64,000 nt of DNA from Desulforudis sp. (lineage in GTDB: Bacteria > Bacillota > Desulfotomaculia > Desulfotomaculales > Desulforudaceae). Under the pieces are notes generated by a model that made no database searches, was not told the origin of the DNA, and was given only the letters and a program-made list of their open reading frames with translations. Position numbers and translations under genes: made by a program. Numbering within the stretch: position 1 is the first letter of the stretch; every line of letters begins with the position of its first letter. The stretch is from NCBI GenBank assembly GCA_003604975.1, contig QZIR01000027.1, forward strand, positions 36,626 to 100,625. The letters are read 5' to 3'. Of the stretch, positions 1 to 8,641 are shown in pieces.

Positions 1-560
1 CCGTCGGTTCCGACTGCGGTCGGAGCGATCACGGGGATGTACCCTTCCTTGAAAGCGGTGACCACAATATCCGGATTCACGGCGGAGACCTCTCCGACGT
101 AGCCGATATCAAGCTCCTCCCGCGTACCGTTCGCCCGCCGCATCTCGGCAACCTTCTTCCGGGCCTCGAAAAGATTGGCGTCCTTGCCGCAAAGCCCGAT
201 CGCGCGGCCGCCCAGCCGGTTGATCCGGGCGACGATCTCCTTGTTCACCTTGCCCACCAGCACCATCTCGACGATCTCCATGGTCTCCTTGTCGGTGACC
301 CTGAGGCCGTTGACGAATTCGGTGGTTTTGCCGAGTCTCCTCATCATGTCGTTGATGTCCGGTCCACCCCCGTGGACGATGACGGGATGCATGCCGACGT
401 ACTTCATCAGCACGATGTCGGTCATCACGGCCTGTTTGAGCTTGTCATTAACCATGGCGTGACCGCCGTATTTGATGACCACGATCTTACCGTGGAACTT
501 CTCAATGTACGGCAGCGCCTCGACCAGGATGTTGGCCTTTTCAATAGCTGTCAGTGTCAT
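1..560 (-). CDS. argB: Acetylglutamate kinase (3' end beyond window)
   Basis: Phosphorylates N-acetylglutamate in the second step of the acetylated arginine pathway (family knowledge). Reading the minus strand from an ATG at 558-560 gives an amino-acid-kinase-family protein with the KYGGHAM nucleotide loop and the HGGGPDIN motif typical of ArgB. About 186 residues are present; the C-terminal third lies beyond position 1. The start is fixed by a GGAGGT ribosome site about 8 nt upstream (568-574). It follows argJ in the argC-argJ-argB order common in Firmicutes, separated by a 170-bp heptad-repeat tract. The translation of this frame was read directly from the sequence. Confidence 0.95.
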   Translation of the reverse strand, partial: MTLTAIEKANILVEALPYIEKFHGKIVVIKYGGHAMVNDKLKQAVMTDIVLMKYVGMHPVIVHGGGPDINDMMRRLGKTTEFVNGLRVTDKETMEIVEMVLVGKVNKEIVARINRLGGRAIGLCGKDANLFEARKKVAEMRRANGTREELDIGYVGEVSAVNPDIVVTAFKEGYIPVIAPTAVGTD

Positions 561-589
561 ATGCAACTACCTCCAACCAGGGGGATTTG

Positions 590-735
590 TCCCCTATTCT
601 CACTTCTAACCTCTCTCTTCCGGCTCTCTCTCTTCTGCCATCCCACTTCCAACCTACACTTCCCACTTCTCTCCCTTTCTCTTCCGGTTCCCTTCTCTGT
701 CTCACCTCTAACCTCTCACATCTCACTTCTCTTAA
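590..735. repeat. Degenerate heptanucleotide repeat tract
   Basis: Almost purely pyrimidine on the + strand and made of 7-base words of the type TTCTCAC, TTCTAAC, CTCTCTC and TTCCCAC, with phase shifts. It begins directly at the argJ stop codon and fills the argJ-argB gap. On the transcribed strand it reads as purine words such as GTGAGAA and GTTAGAG. The same word family recurs at 6886, 9074, 26965, 46935 and 60725. Confidence 0.75.
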
Positions 736-1949
736 GTGCGGTACGCGGCGTTAATTTTCACGTAGTCGTAGGACAGGTCGCAGCCCCAGGCTACGGCCCC
801 GGCCCCGCCGGAGTGTAGGTCCACGGTCACGACTACGGGGTCTTGCTCCAGAATGGCAGTGGCCCACTGCTCGTCAAAGCTGAGCCCGCGCCCCGCCAGG
901 GCAACCGGCAGATCGCCCAGGTAGACGTCAAAGGAGTTCGGATTGAAGTCCGCCCCGGAATACCCGGCCGCACAGATCACGCGGCCCCAGTTGGCATCCC
1001 GGCCGAACACGGCCGCCTTCACCAGGCTTGAAGCGCAGATCGCCCGGGCCGCCTTACGGGCATCTTCTTCAGTGGGGGCACCTTTGACCCGCACCTCCAG
1101 GAGACAGGTGGCGCCCTCCCCGTCACGGGCCACCTTTTTCGCCAGTTCAATGCAAACCGTGGTCAGGGCCTCCCGGAACAGCTCGAACTCCGGCGTATCC
1201 GGTTCCACCGGATCGTTGGCGGCCAGCCCGTTGGCCAGGACCAGGAGCATATCGTTAGTGCTGGTATCCCCGTCCACACTGATCAGGTTGAAGGAACGCT
1301 CGCTGGCGTAACGAAGTGCCTCCTGCAGGTGCTGCGGACGGATCACAATATCAGTAGTAATAAAACCAAGCATGGTGGCCATGTTCGGGTGGATCATCCC
1401 CGACCCCTTGGCCATTCCGCCTACGGTTATTCTGTGGGTGCCGAGGGTGAAAGATACGGCTGCCTGCTTGAGTACGGTATCGGTGGTCATAATCGCGCAG
1501 GCGGCGTCGGAACCACCGTCCCTGCTCAACCCGGCCACCGCCGACGGCAACGCGGCCCCGATCCGGTTGACCGGCAGACGCACCCCGATCACGCCGGTCG
1601 AAGCCACCAGCACCCGGTCCTCAGGCAGATCCAGAAGGTTCGCGGTCAGCCGGCCCATTTCGTGGGCGTCCTCGAGCCCTTCCTCGCCGGTACAGGCGTT
1701 GGCGTTACCACTGTTCACAACCAGAGCTTGGGCGACGCCGCCAGCTACGCGGGGCATGGTCACCAGCAGGGGCGCGGCCTTGACCCGGTTCGTGGTAAAG
1801 ACTCCGGCCACGGCAAACCCAACCTCGGAATAAAGGACCGCCAGATCCATATCCTTTTTCTTCAGGCCGGCGTGAACACCGCTGGCGGTGAAGCCTTGCG
1901 GTGAGGTTACCCCCCCACCCTCGATGTATGTAAATGGTGAACTGTTCAA
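732..1949 (-). CDS. argJ: Bifunctional ornithine acetyltransferase / N-acetylglutamate synthase
   Basis: Recycles the acetyl group from N-acetylornithine to glutamate in the cyclic arginine pathway; the precursor cleaves itself into alpha and beta chains (family knowledge). The 405-residue product has the usual length. The autoprocessing motif KGSGMIHPNMATMLGF is intact, with Thr192 as the predicted nucleophile at the start of the beta chain; the CAIMTTDT segment is also conserved. The start is a TTG: a GGAGG (1957-1961) lies 7 nt upstream, while the nearby ATG at 1952-1954 is in another frame and stops at once. Middle gene of argC-argJ-argB. Confidence 0.96.
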   Translation of the reverse strand: MNSSPFTYIEGGGVTSPQGFTASGVHAGLKKKDMDLAVLYSEVGFAVAGVFTTNRVKAAPLLVTMPRVAGGVAQALVVNSGNANACTGEEGLEDAHEMGRLTANLLDLPEDRVLVASTGVIGVRLPVNRIGAALPSAVAGLSRDGGSDAACAIMTTDTVLKQAAVSFTLGTHRITVGGMAKGSGMIHPNMATMLGFITTDIVIRPQHLQEALRYASERSFNLISVDGDTSTNDMLLVLANGLAANDPVEPDTPEFELFREALTTVCIELAKKVARDGEGATCLLEVRVKGAPTEEDARKAARAICASSLVKAAVFGRDANWGRVICAAGYSGADFNPNSFDVYLGDLPVALAGRGLSFDEQWATAILEQDPVVVTVDLHSGGAGAVAWGCDLSYDYVKINAAYRT

Positions 1950-2001
1950 AACATGGCCTCCTCGATCACACTTTCCTATTGGTGCGCTTTCCTTTTTGCT
2001 A

Positions 2002-3042
2002 CTACGGATAAAGGCCGGGATACATCAGGCCGGTGGTCTCGTCCAGCCCGAATAAAAGATTCATATTCTGAATCGCCTGCCCCGAAGCCCCCTTTACCAG
2101 GTTGTCGATGGCAGACAGAATGATTGCCCGATTGGTTCGCGAATCCGAAACGATCCCGATGTCGCAGTGGTTTGAGCCAGCCACCGCTTTGGTCTGGGGC
2201 AGCACCCCCGGCGGCAGCACCCGGACAAAGGGTTCGTCACGGTAGAACTCCGCAAAGACGGTGTAAAGTTCTTCCCGGTCAAAGTAGTTCTTCAGGTTCA
2301 CGTAAACGGTAGCCAGGATCCCCCTGGTCATCGGTACCAGGTGCGGTGTGAAGTTGATCAGCAGTTCCGCACCGGCCAGCAGGCTCAGTTCCTGCTCAAT
2401 CTCCGGGGTGTGCCGGTGGGCGGCCACGTTGTACGCCTGGAAGTTCTCGTTGGTCTCCGCGAAGTGACCTTTGAGGGAGAACTGCCGACCTGCGCCGGAG
2501 ACACCCGACTTGGCGTCCACAATGATGCTGTTCTGGTACACCAGTCCCTTGCATAGCAAGGGGGCCAGGGCCAGGATGGATGCCGTCGGGTAACAGCCCG
2601 GGTTGGCCACCAGGCGGGCCTCCGTGATGCTCTCGCGGTAGAGCTCCGGCAAACCATAGACGGCCTCATTCAGCAGCTCGGTAGCGGTGTGCGTAACACC
2701 GTACCACTGCTCGTAGACACGCGACTGTCTGAGCCGGAAGTCTGCGCCCAGGTCTACCAGCTTCTTGCCCTGCCTGAGCACTTCACGGGCCACGTCCATG
2801 GAATGGCCGTGCGGTAAAGCAGTGAAAACCACGTCAGTCCGGCTAACTAGCTGGACAAGATCAAGTTCCTCACAGTCTAAATCCACATAATCATTCAAGT
2901 GCGGGTAAACCCGCCAGTAGGGTTCACCGCGGTACGTACGGGAGGTGAGCCCTACCAGTTTGGCCTGCGGGTGGCGTCCCAGCAGCCGCACCAGCTCGGC
3001 CCCGGTATATCCGGTAGCGCCGATAATTCCGACATTGATCAC
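2002..3042 (-). CDS. argC: N-acetyl-gamma-glutamyl-phosphate reductase
   Basis: NADPH-dependent reduction of N-acetylglutamyl phosphate, third step of arginine synthesis. The N-terminal Rossmann motif GIIGATGYTGAELV and the catalytic NPGCYPTAS (Cys about 150) are intact. A longer frame opens at 3108, but GTG at 3042 is preferred: it has a GGGGGGA site just upstream, gives a standard 346-residue protein starting at the Rossmann strand, and leaves room for the promoter at 3073-3101. First gene of the arg operon. Two ARG-box-like palindromes overlap its promoter, so arginine repression by ArgR is likely. Confidence 0.95.
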   Translation of the reverse strand: MINVGIIGATGYTGAELVRLLGRHPQAKLVGLTSRTYRGEPYWRVYPHLNDYVDLDCEELDLVQLVSRTDVVFTALPHGHSMDVAREVLRQGKKLVDLGADFRLRQSRVYEQWYGVTHTATELLNEAVYGLPELYRESITEARLVANPGCYPTASILALAPLLCKGLVYQNSIIVDAKSGVSGAGRQFSLKGHFAETNENFQAYNVAAHRHTPEIEQELSLLAGAELLINFTPHLVPMTRGILATVYVNLKNYFDREELYTVFAEFYRDEPFVRVLPPGVLPQTKAVAGSNHCDIGIVSDSRTNRAIILSAIDNLVKGASGQAIQNMNLLFGLDETTGLMYPGLYP

Positions 3043-3066
3043 GTCGATCCCCCCGTAAAACCAATG

Positions 3067-3101
3067 TTTATAATTATACAAACCACTGTATAATAATGCA
3101 A
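3067..3101 (-). promoter_or_regulatory. arg operon sigma-A promoter with two ARG-box-like operators
   Basis: On the minus strand TTGCAT (3096-3101) and TATAAT (3073-3078) are separated by 17 bp, a good vegetative promoter; the start would fall near 3066, about 24 nt before the argC GTG. Two AT-rich palindromes of the ARG-box type TGnAT-WWWW-ATnCA overlap it: 3087-3100 (minus TGCATTATTATACA, full match) and 3067-3080 (TGTATAATTATAAA, one mismatch). Their centres are 20 bp apart, close to the usual ArgR tandem spacing. Function is inferred from the motifs. Confidence 0.7.
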
Positions 3102-3129
3102 TAACCAACCGGTGAACAGAAACGGTAAA

Positions 3130-3148
3130 CGGGGGAGATACTCCCCCG
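3130..3148. terminator. Hairpin downstream of amrS
   Basis: A perfect 8-bp inverted repeat, CGGGGGAG / CTCCCCCG with loop ATA, lies between the amrS stop and the arg promoter. No long T run follows on the minus strand, so it may be a weak terminator or a transcript-end stabiliser. Confidence 0.5.
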
Positions 3149-3222
3149 CTTCATCATTTTCGAGGTAAATTGTCGTATTCCTGCTAACTGATTAGATACT
3201 TGCCGTCCTCACCGACGGCTGC

Positions 3223-4290
3223 TTACCCCCGTAGGGGATCGGAACTCCGGGCCTCGCCCACGATGTTCAGCTGGAATCCGCAGTATGTGCAACGGTTTTC
3301 GGCGTCCAGGGCCAGGCTCCGGACCAAGAACTCGGTACGGTCAATGACCTTCTTGTGGCACTGCGGGCAGAAGGTATCCCCCGCTTCGTCATCCCACACG
3401 TTACCAAGGTAGACGTAGGAAAGCTTCTCCAAGGTAATCTCCCGCGCCCGGCGCATCGTCTCCATGGGCGTCGGCGGCCGGTCCGTCATCTTGTACTTGG
3501 GCGAATAGCGCGAGAGGTGCAGGGGAACGGAGCGGTCCACCGAGGCGATCCAGTCGCGCAGGGCGGTTATTTCCTCCGGCTCGTCGTTCAGCCCGGTGAC
3601 CAGCAGGGTGGTCAGCTCCACGTGACAGCGGGGCACGGCCAGTTCAACGGTGCGCAGGACGGCCTTGAGGCCGCCTTTACAGACCTTTCGGTAAAAGTTA
3701 TCCGTAAAGGCCTTGACATCGATATTCATAGCGTCTATGTAGGGCAGGATGGCCTCCAGCGGCTCCGACTCGATAAACCCGTTGGTGACAAGGACATTGG
3801 CGAGGCCGGCCTCGTGCGCCAAAACCGTACAGTCGTATACAAACTCGTACCAGACGGACGGCTCCGAGTAAGTGTACGCAATGCCTACACAGTCCCGGTC
3901 TTTCTGGGAAAGGGCCAGGTCAACCACCTGCCGCGCGGTTACGCCGACGGTCGACGGGCTGCCGTGGGCGATCTCCCAGTTCTGGCAGAACTGGCAGTGC
4001 AGGTTGCAGCCCACCGTGCCCACGGACAGGATCTCGTGCCCGGGATAAAAATGGTACAGCGGCTTCTTCTCGATCGGGTCCATCCCATAGGAGGTGATTT
4101 GCCCGTAGTTTGTGGCAAACAGCTCACCCCCGATGTTCTTCCGGACTCGGCAGATGCCGGTCTGGTCATCCCTGATTACGCACTGGTTGGGACAGAGCTG
4201 GCAGTGGACCTTGCCGTCTTCGGTCTTATAGAAACGTGCTTTTCGCATCTTTAATCCTTCAATTATCATTTTAATATCCCGTTGTCGCAC
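3223..4290 (-). CDS. amrS: AmmeMemoRadiSam-system radical SAM enzyme
   Basis: Radical SAM protein of the widespread AmmeMemoRadiSam trio; as far as I know its reaction is not settled. The 355-residue product has an N-terminal four-cysteine knuckle (Cys30, 33, 37, 47), the radical SAM CxxxCxxC motif at Cys95/99/102 within VGCNLHCQFCQNW, and a C-terminal zinc-ribbon-like CPQCHKK...CTYCG. The motif is canonical, so a 4Fe-4S cluster and 5'-deoxyadenosyl chemistry are expected. The start could be Met1 (4290) or Met8. It lies 29 bp after the fused MEMO-AMMECR1 gene, so all three components of the system are together. Confidence 0.92.
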   Translation of the reverse strand: MRQRDIKMIIEGLKMRKARFYKTEDGKVHCQLCPNQCVIRDDQTGICRVRKNIGGELFATNYGQITSYGMDPIEKKPLYHFYPGHEILSVGTVGCNLHCQFCQNWEIAHGSPSTVGVTARQVVDLALSQKDRDCVGIAYTYSEPSVWYEFVYDCTVLAHEAGLANVLVTNGFIESEPLEAILPYIDAMNIDVKAFTDNFYRKVCKGGLKAVLRTVELAVPRCHVELTTLLVTGLNDEPEEITALRDWIASVDRSVPLHLSRYSPKYKMTDRPPTPMETMRRAREITLEKLSYVYLGNVWDDEAGDTFCPQCHKKVIDRTEFLVRSLALDAENRCTYCGFQLNIVGEARSSDPLRG

Positions 4291-4319
4291 GCCTTGTTTC
4301 CCTGCAGCGTACTGCCGAT

Positions 4320-5729
4320 TTACTTGTAGCGAGTGACCAGGAACCGTTCCAGTTCAACCTCGGCATCCGGCGGGATACCAGCCTTCTGCCGCGCAATCTC
4401 GACCTGTTCCTCGGCCGTGTCGATGCCCTCCAGGTCCGGTAGCAGTAGCCCCACCTGCCGGCCGCGCGAAACGATGACCCCGTACTTCTTAGGATCAAGC
4501 TCATCCAATCCGCTGATCGGCTCGGGCTCGCCAAGCACGTCCACCGAGTAGTCAAGCTCGTTTAGTTCCTCCGGCCTCACCGGAAAGAAACGCGGGTCAC
4601 GGGTGCCGGCCGATATCGCGTTCTCCAGCACTTCCTCGACTACGGAATCCTTTGTGGGCATTATCGTCCCGATACAGCCGCGGAGCATGTCGTCCTTCTT
4701 GATCGATACAAACACGCCGCCCGGCCTCTGAAACTCCGAGGGTACCTCGCCCAGGTCGGGCATCTTGCGAATGCCCCGGACGTAGTTCTCCAGGCGCTGC
4801 CGGGCAAGGCGCACCAGGTAGCTCTCCTGCTTCCGGTAGTCTGACTGCGCCTGGTGGTACTCCTCCTGCAAGGTCTCGTTCAGGGCGGCTTCATCCGCTT
4901 TTTCCTTTGGCCGCAATTCCGCGACCAGGTAACCGACGCCAAAGGGGGCCTCGTAGGAGAGCACCTCACCCTCCCAGGCGTATCCCTCAAGGGCGCCCAA
5001 CATCATTATTATCGGGCGCAGACCGCACTCTCCCGCATCCTCGGCCAAATCACGGTCAATGTCGATTACTCCACGGGAGTCTGCCCGCTTGATCAGCTCC
5101 ACCATCTCGGCGTCGAATTCCGCTCCCCGCGGGCTGTAACCGCCGGGGGCATCTGGGGTGATCCGGTGGGAAAGGTCGCCGCTGGCCAACAGGGCCACCT
5201 TGCGCCCCAGTTCGTCTACCGCCTCCCGCACCACCTGGCCGAAGGTGTACAGTTTCTTACGCGGCAGGAAACTCATCCCCGCCTCCACGATCCGGGCGTC
5301 AACACCAGCCTTCCGAAGCCAGTAAAGCGGTGCCGTGACGCCATGGTCGAGCCTGAGAAGTTCTGCATCCCCGTACCGACGGGCGCTCTGCTCCTCCAGG
5401 TTGGCAATCAGAAGATCGCGGGCCCGGCTGAGCATGGCGATCGTGGCCGCCAGCTCCTGGTCGGTCTCCAGGTCGAACTCCACTTCCGGGGCCCGGAAAT
5501 GACCTAGGTTACCCTTTGCGCGCACCGCCACGTTCAGGCCGACCGCATCCCGGAAGACCGGACCGTGCGGTGAAATGACCACCAGCGTCTCCGCTCCGCT
5601 GGCCACAATCCGGCGTCCCAGCTCCAGCAGGGCGTCCTGCGTGTCCTTCACCCTGCGGGCCTCAGGCCCACCGACCTCGGGCACCATTATCGGCGGATGC
5701 GGGACAATCCCGTAGCAGACGATAGGCAT
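4320..5729 (-). CDS. Fused MEMO (AmrB) - AMMECR1 (AmrA) protein
   Basis: 469 residues. The N-terminal ~275 residues are a MEMO/LigB-like domain (opening IVPHPPIMVPEVGG, then VVISPHGPVF and the ASGDLSHRI segment, all with potential metal-binding His). Residues ~290-469 are an AMMECR1 domain with its signature LRGCIGTIMP. MEMO and AMMECR1 are often separate genes; here they are one polypeptide next to the radical SAM partner, which supports a physical complex. The biochemical role is unknown. The start is the ATG at 5727-5729 with an AGGGGAGGT-type site upstream. Confidence 0.92.
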   Translation of the reverse strand: MPIVCYGIVPHPPIMVPEVGGPEARRVKDTQDALLELGRRIVASGAETLVVISPHGPVFRDAVGLNVAVRAKGNLGHFRAPEVEFDLETDQELAATIAMLSRARDLLIANLEEQSARRYGDAELLRLDHGVTAPLYWLRKAGVDARIVEAGMSFLPRKKLYTFGQVVREAVDELGRKVALLASGDLSHRITPDAPGGYSPRGAEFDAEMVELIKRADSRGVIDIDRDLAEDAGECGLRPIIMMLGALEGYAWEGEVLSYEAPFGVGYLVAELRPKEKADEAALNETLQEEYHQAQSDYRKQESYLVRLARQRLENYVRGIRKMPDLGEVPSEFQRPGGVFVSIKKDDMLRGCIGTIMPTKDSVVEEVLENAISAGTRDPRFFPVRPEELNELDYSVDVLGEPEPISGLDELDPKKYGVIVSRGRQVGLLLPDLEGIDTAEEQVEIARQKAGIPPDAEVELERFLVTRYK

Positions 5730-5849
5730 ATCTGTACACCTCCCCTGACCAAAATCGCAGTTATATTTTACCCTAGGAATAAGGTATTTACCACCGGATC
5801 GGAGATCCCTTCTTCCAGGCCTCTTGCGGGGTCTAACCCCACCTGTCGA

Positions 5850-6024
5850 AATAAGTCAGACGATTTTCTGGCAAACGGTACGGGGCGACCCAGCCAACCC
5901 CTCCGTACAGCCGCTGCTAATCTCGGGCCGCGTGCTGCTTCCGCTGCGCTTCGTCAGCGAAAACCTGGACACCCGGGTTGACTGGGATCCTTCAACCCGA
6001 ACGGTAACGGTGACCCAGAACTAA
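5850..6024 (+). pseudogene. Remnant of a copper-amine-oxidase-N / stalk-type domain protein
   Basis: One of the few + strand coding signals. The frame ending at 6024 reads VLLPLRFVSENLDTRVDWDP and then a short basic beta strand, the hallmark of the copper amine oxidase N-terminal-like repeat used in Firmicute envelope proteins. Nothing upstream in this frame looks like a signal peptide or a full protein, and there is no ribosome site near the ATG at 5824, so this is the 3' end of a deleted gene. A strong hairpin follows at 6061. Confidence 0.6.
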
Positions 6025-6060
6025 CCTTAGAAAGAACCGTATACGTAAGGCACCAACGGA

Positions 6061-6101
6061 TAGCAAACGGCCGGAACCTACCCGGTTCCGGCCGTTTGCT
6101 A
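6061..6101. terminator. Bidirectional intrinsic terminator
   Basis: An 18-bp perfect inverted repeat (6061-6078 and 6084-6101) with loop TACCC, starting TAGCAAACGG. It separates the + strand remnant from the minus-strand lysE gene and could serve both. The T content after the stem is modest on either strand. Confidence 0.8.
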
Positions 6102-6127
6102 TTCTAGTCTATGACTTCAACTTCAGA

Positions 6128-6802
6128 TCAAATCAGGCCAAAGCGGATCATCCCATTGTGAATAAAGTAGCCGCCCAGACCGACCAGGAAAACACCGCAA
6201 ACAATAAGCACACCGCGGTAGATCCCCGGGGTAAAGAACCGCCGCCCGCCCACGATGGCTGCCGCGATCAGTCCGTACCAGAAGATGTCGGCCAGGATGT
6301 GTCCGGTAAAAAAGGCGGTTAATCCCACCGTGCCCCGCTCCAGCGACAGGGTGATGTAACCCAGGCCGATGGTGGCCCACCAGAGGGACCAATATGGATT
6401 GGAGACGCTGGTCAGGATGCCCAGCCCGATAAGCCTTGGCGCCCCCATCGGCACCCGCGTGATCTTGTCTAGCGCCGCCGTCGCTTCCTCGGTGGAAGCG
6501 AGGCTGATCCGGTTCTTTATGGCATCGCGGGCGATGGTATAACCCATCCAGACCAGGAATGCCCCGCCCAACAAAGCAATAGCACCCGTTACCTCATTCA
6601 GAACCAGATAAGCAGCCAACCCCAGCGTCAGGGCAATGATCAGCGCCCCCTCCAGGATAGCGTGACCGACCATTAACAGGGGGGCCGCCCAGAAACCGCG
6701 CCTGGCCACTTCAGCCACCGTCAGCGTCAGCAACGGCCCCGGGGCCATCGCACCGGTCAAACCCACGACGAAAGCGGTAATAAACAGGAGTTCCAGACTC
6801 AT
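6128..6802 (-). CDS. LysE-family amino-acid exporter
   Basis: 224-residue integral membrane protein of the LysE/RhtB superfamily, expected to export amino acids or similar metabolites through the cytoplasmic membrane. The N-terminal GLTGAMAPGPLLTLTV is the family signature at the end of TM1; about six hydrophobic segments follow, with the central polar loop (residues ~100-125) typical of the family. Substrate cannot be read from sequence. It stands alone between a terminator and an intergenic heptad tract, next to genes of unrelated function. Confidence 0.88.
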   Translation of the reverse strand: MSLELLFITAFVVGLTGAMAPGPLLTLTVAEVARRGFWAAPLLMVGHAILEGALIIALTLGLAAYLVLNEVTGAIALLGGAFLVWMGYTIARDAIKNRISLASTEEATAALDKITRVPMGAPRLIGLGILTSVSNPYWSLWWATIGLGYITLSLERGTVGLTAFFTGHILADIFWYGLIAAAIVGGRRFFTPGIYRGVLIVCGVFLVGLGGYFIHNGMIRFGLI

Positions 6803-6885
6803 CCGTCTACCTCACCCGAATAATACTCATCTAAGACCGTTGTCCTCGCAGAGGGCTCAGAAACAAGCCTGGATTAAACAGTCGT

Positions 6886-6918
6886 CCCACCTCTAACCTC
6901 ACACTTCTCACGTCACTT
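6886..6918. repeat. Heptanucleotide repeat tract
   Basis: Words CTCTAAC, CTCACAC and TTCTCAC in register, 14 nt downstream of the stop of the cysteine-cluster gene (minus strand). The three-word core is identical to the tract at 9074. Confidence 0.65.
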
Positions 6919-6931
6919 TAGACAGCGGCCG

Positions 6932-7672
6932 CTAGAATTTGAAACGTTCAGTGCGATCCAGGAACTTTTCGAGGAGTGGGCTCTCACCCTTCTCCAGGTA
7001 TTCCTTCATCACTTCCGGACGCTTGGCCCGGATACCGTCGGCCAGGGCCGTCATCGCCATATGATAGGCCAGCGGAATCAGCGTGGCCTGTTCATACACA
7101 ATCTGAGCGGGGACGATCTTGGCGTCCTGCTCCAGCAGGTAAACCAGTCCGGCATCGACCAGCTCGCCGTCCACCTTGCCCTCCGGGTTTTGCACATCCG
7201 GACAGTAGGGGAGCTTGAAGTCCAGGACCTCCTGCGGCAGGCTGAAGCCAAACTCCTTCCAGTAGTGTTCGGAAATCTCACCAAGCATCCGGGTTGTGTT
7301 GCGCTTGTTGAATTCATCCTCGGTCAACTGACCGTATGCGCGGCAGCTGAACGGCCGCACCTCGTAGACCAGACACCGGTTGTCCTCCTCATTCAAGAAG
7401 GGGCAGCGCATCTCCACCTTGACCAGGTCCAGGAAAAAGAACTCGGCCGACTTCCGTACCAGTTCCTTGTGGCGCTCCGGAAGGTTGTCCCGCACGTAGC
7501 GATAGACATTCAGAAACTCGACGATCGTAGCCGGAGGCGGATCGGAACAGCAAGTCCCACACCTCTTACAGGTAGTCATGGGGAGTTTGGCATAGACCTT
7601 GTCTAACTGATCAAACAGCCGGTTGGTTTCCGCAAAGGCCTGTGCTGAGTACAGTTTGGAAATGGGCAACAT
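6932..7672 (-). CDS. YkgJ-family cysteine cluster protein
   Basis: Member of the YkgJ / CxxCxxCC zinc-or-iron-chelating family; function unknown. The signature CKRCGTCC lies near residue 40, and later cysteines in MRCPFLNEEDNRCLVYEVRP and FSCRAYG complete the likely metal site. The ATG at 7672 is preferred over the GTG at 7684 because the AGGAG site abuts that GTG and is about 11 nt from the ATG. The product is about 246 residues, longer than minimal family members, with a hydrophobic C-terminal half of unknown role. No clear operon partner. Confidence 0.85.
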   Translation of the reverse strand: MLPISKLYSAQAFAETNRLFDQLDKVYAKLPMTTCKRCGTCCSDPPPATIVEFLNVYRYVRDNLPERHKELVRKSAEFFFLDLVKVEMRCPFLNEEDNRCLVYEVRPFSCRAYGQLTEDEFNKRNTTRMLGEISEHYWKEFGFSLPQEVLDFKLPYCPDVQNPEGKVDGELVDAGLVYLLEQDAKIVPAQIVYEQATLIPLAYHMAMTALADGIRAKRPEVMKEYLEKGESPLLEKFLDRTERFKF

Positions 7673-7789
7673 CTGGGGCAACACTCCTTCCTGGAATAAA
7701 CTCGGGAAAAATCTTTATTTTTAATAATAGGCCAGGATACACAAGAAACAGTTGACGACGGCAAAGACTAGAAACGGGAGGCGATCAGT

Positions 7790-8632
7790 TTGACCTTTTC
7801 CTTTTTTGAAGTCTTCTGGATCCTGTTCATCCTGATCACCCTGGTGCCGATGTTTCGGCAACGTAACATCAATGCCGCCAGACTCCGGCTGATCCGAGAA
7901 ATCGAAAAAAAACGCGGTTCTCGCGTAATCACCCTGATCCACCGGCAGGAACTGATCAGCCTCTTCGGCATTCCGCTTACACGCTACATCAACGTTGAAG
8001 ACTCCGAACAGATCCTGCGCGCGATCCGCCTGACTCCGCCCGAGTTGCAGATCGATTTGGTACTGCATACCCCGGGCGGATTGGTCCTGGCATCAGAACA
8101 GATCTCACGGGCTCTTCTGAAGCACCCGGCCAAGGTCACCGTGCACGTGCCGCACTTCGCAATGTCGGGCGGCACAATGATCTCCCTGGCCGCCGACGAA
8201 ATCATCATGGATGAAAACGCCGTTTTAGGGCCCGTAGATCCCCAACTCGGTAATTATCCCGCAGCTTCTATTCTAGAGGCCGTGCGCCAAAAAGGCAAGG
8301 AACGAGTCCGTGACCAGACCCTGATCCTTGCCGATATTGCCTCGAAGGCGTTACTCCAGGTAGAAGCCTTCGTGTTCTACCTAATCGCGGGCAAGATGGA
8401 CGTCGACAACGCCCGGGAAGTCACCCGGACCCTGACCAGCGGCCAGTGGACACACGACTTCCCGATCACCTCCGAAAGACTGCAAGACTTGGGTCTGCCA
8501 GTGACCACAGGTCTGATGCGGGAAATCTATCGCCTGATGGAACTATATCCCCAGCCGGGTCAACGTCGGCCCTCGGTTCAGTTTATTCCGGTCCCCTACC
8601 ACAATCGGGAGGAAGACCAGCCTGAGAAGTAA
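7790..8632 (+). CDS. SDH-family Clp-fold serine proteinase
   Basis: ClpP-class membrane-associated protein of the SDH/DUF114 family (archaeal and clostridial). An N-terminal membrane segment (about residues 5-21) is followed by the crotonase-like fold. The oxyanion segment HTPGG is at 93-97 and the predicted nucleophile Ser126 sits in HFAMSGGTM; ADEIIMDENAVLGPVDP follows as in the family. The start is TTG at 7790 with GGGAGG 8 nt upstream. It is the only intact + strand gene in the first 60 kb apart from the transposase, flanked divergently and convergently by minus-strand genes. Substrates are unknown. Confidence 0.88.
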   Translation: MTFSFFEVFWILFILITLVPMFRQRNINAARLRLIREIEKKRGSRVITLIHRQELISLFGIPLTRYINVEDSEQILRAIRLTPPELQIDLVLHTPGGLVLASEQISRALLKHPAKVTVHVPHFAMSGGTMISLAADEIIMDENAVLGPVDPQLGNYPAASILEAVRQKGKERVRDQTLILADIASKALLQVEAFVFYLIAGKMDVDNAREVTRTLTSGQWTHDFPITSERLQDLGLPVTTGLMREIYRLMELYPQPGQRRPSVQFIPVPYHNREEDQPEK

Positions 8633-8641
8633 CTGACGTCT

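Noticed and set aside
590..735. CRISPR-like array
   Set aside because: Words are 7 bp with no spacers and no cas genes in the window.
372..818. + strand frames opposite argB/argJ
   Set aside because: Antisense shadows of well-supported genes and of the heptad tract, with no domain or ribosome site.
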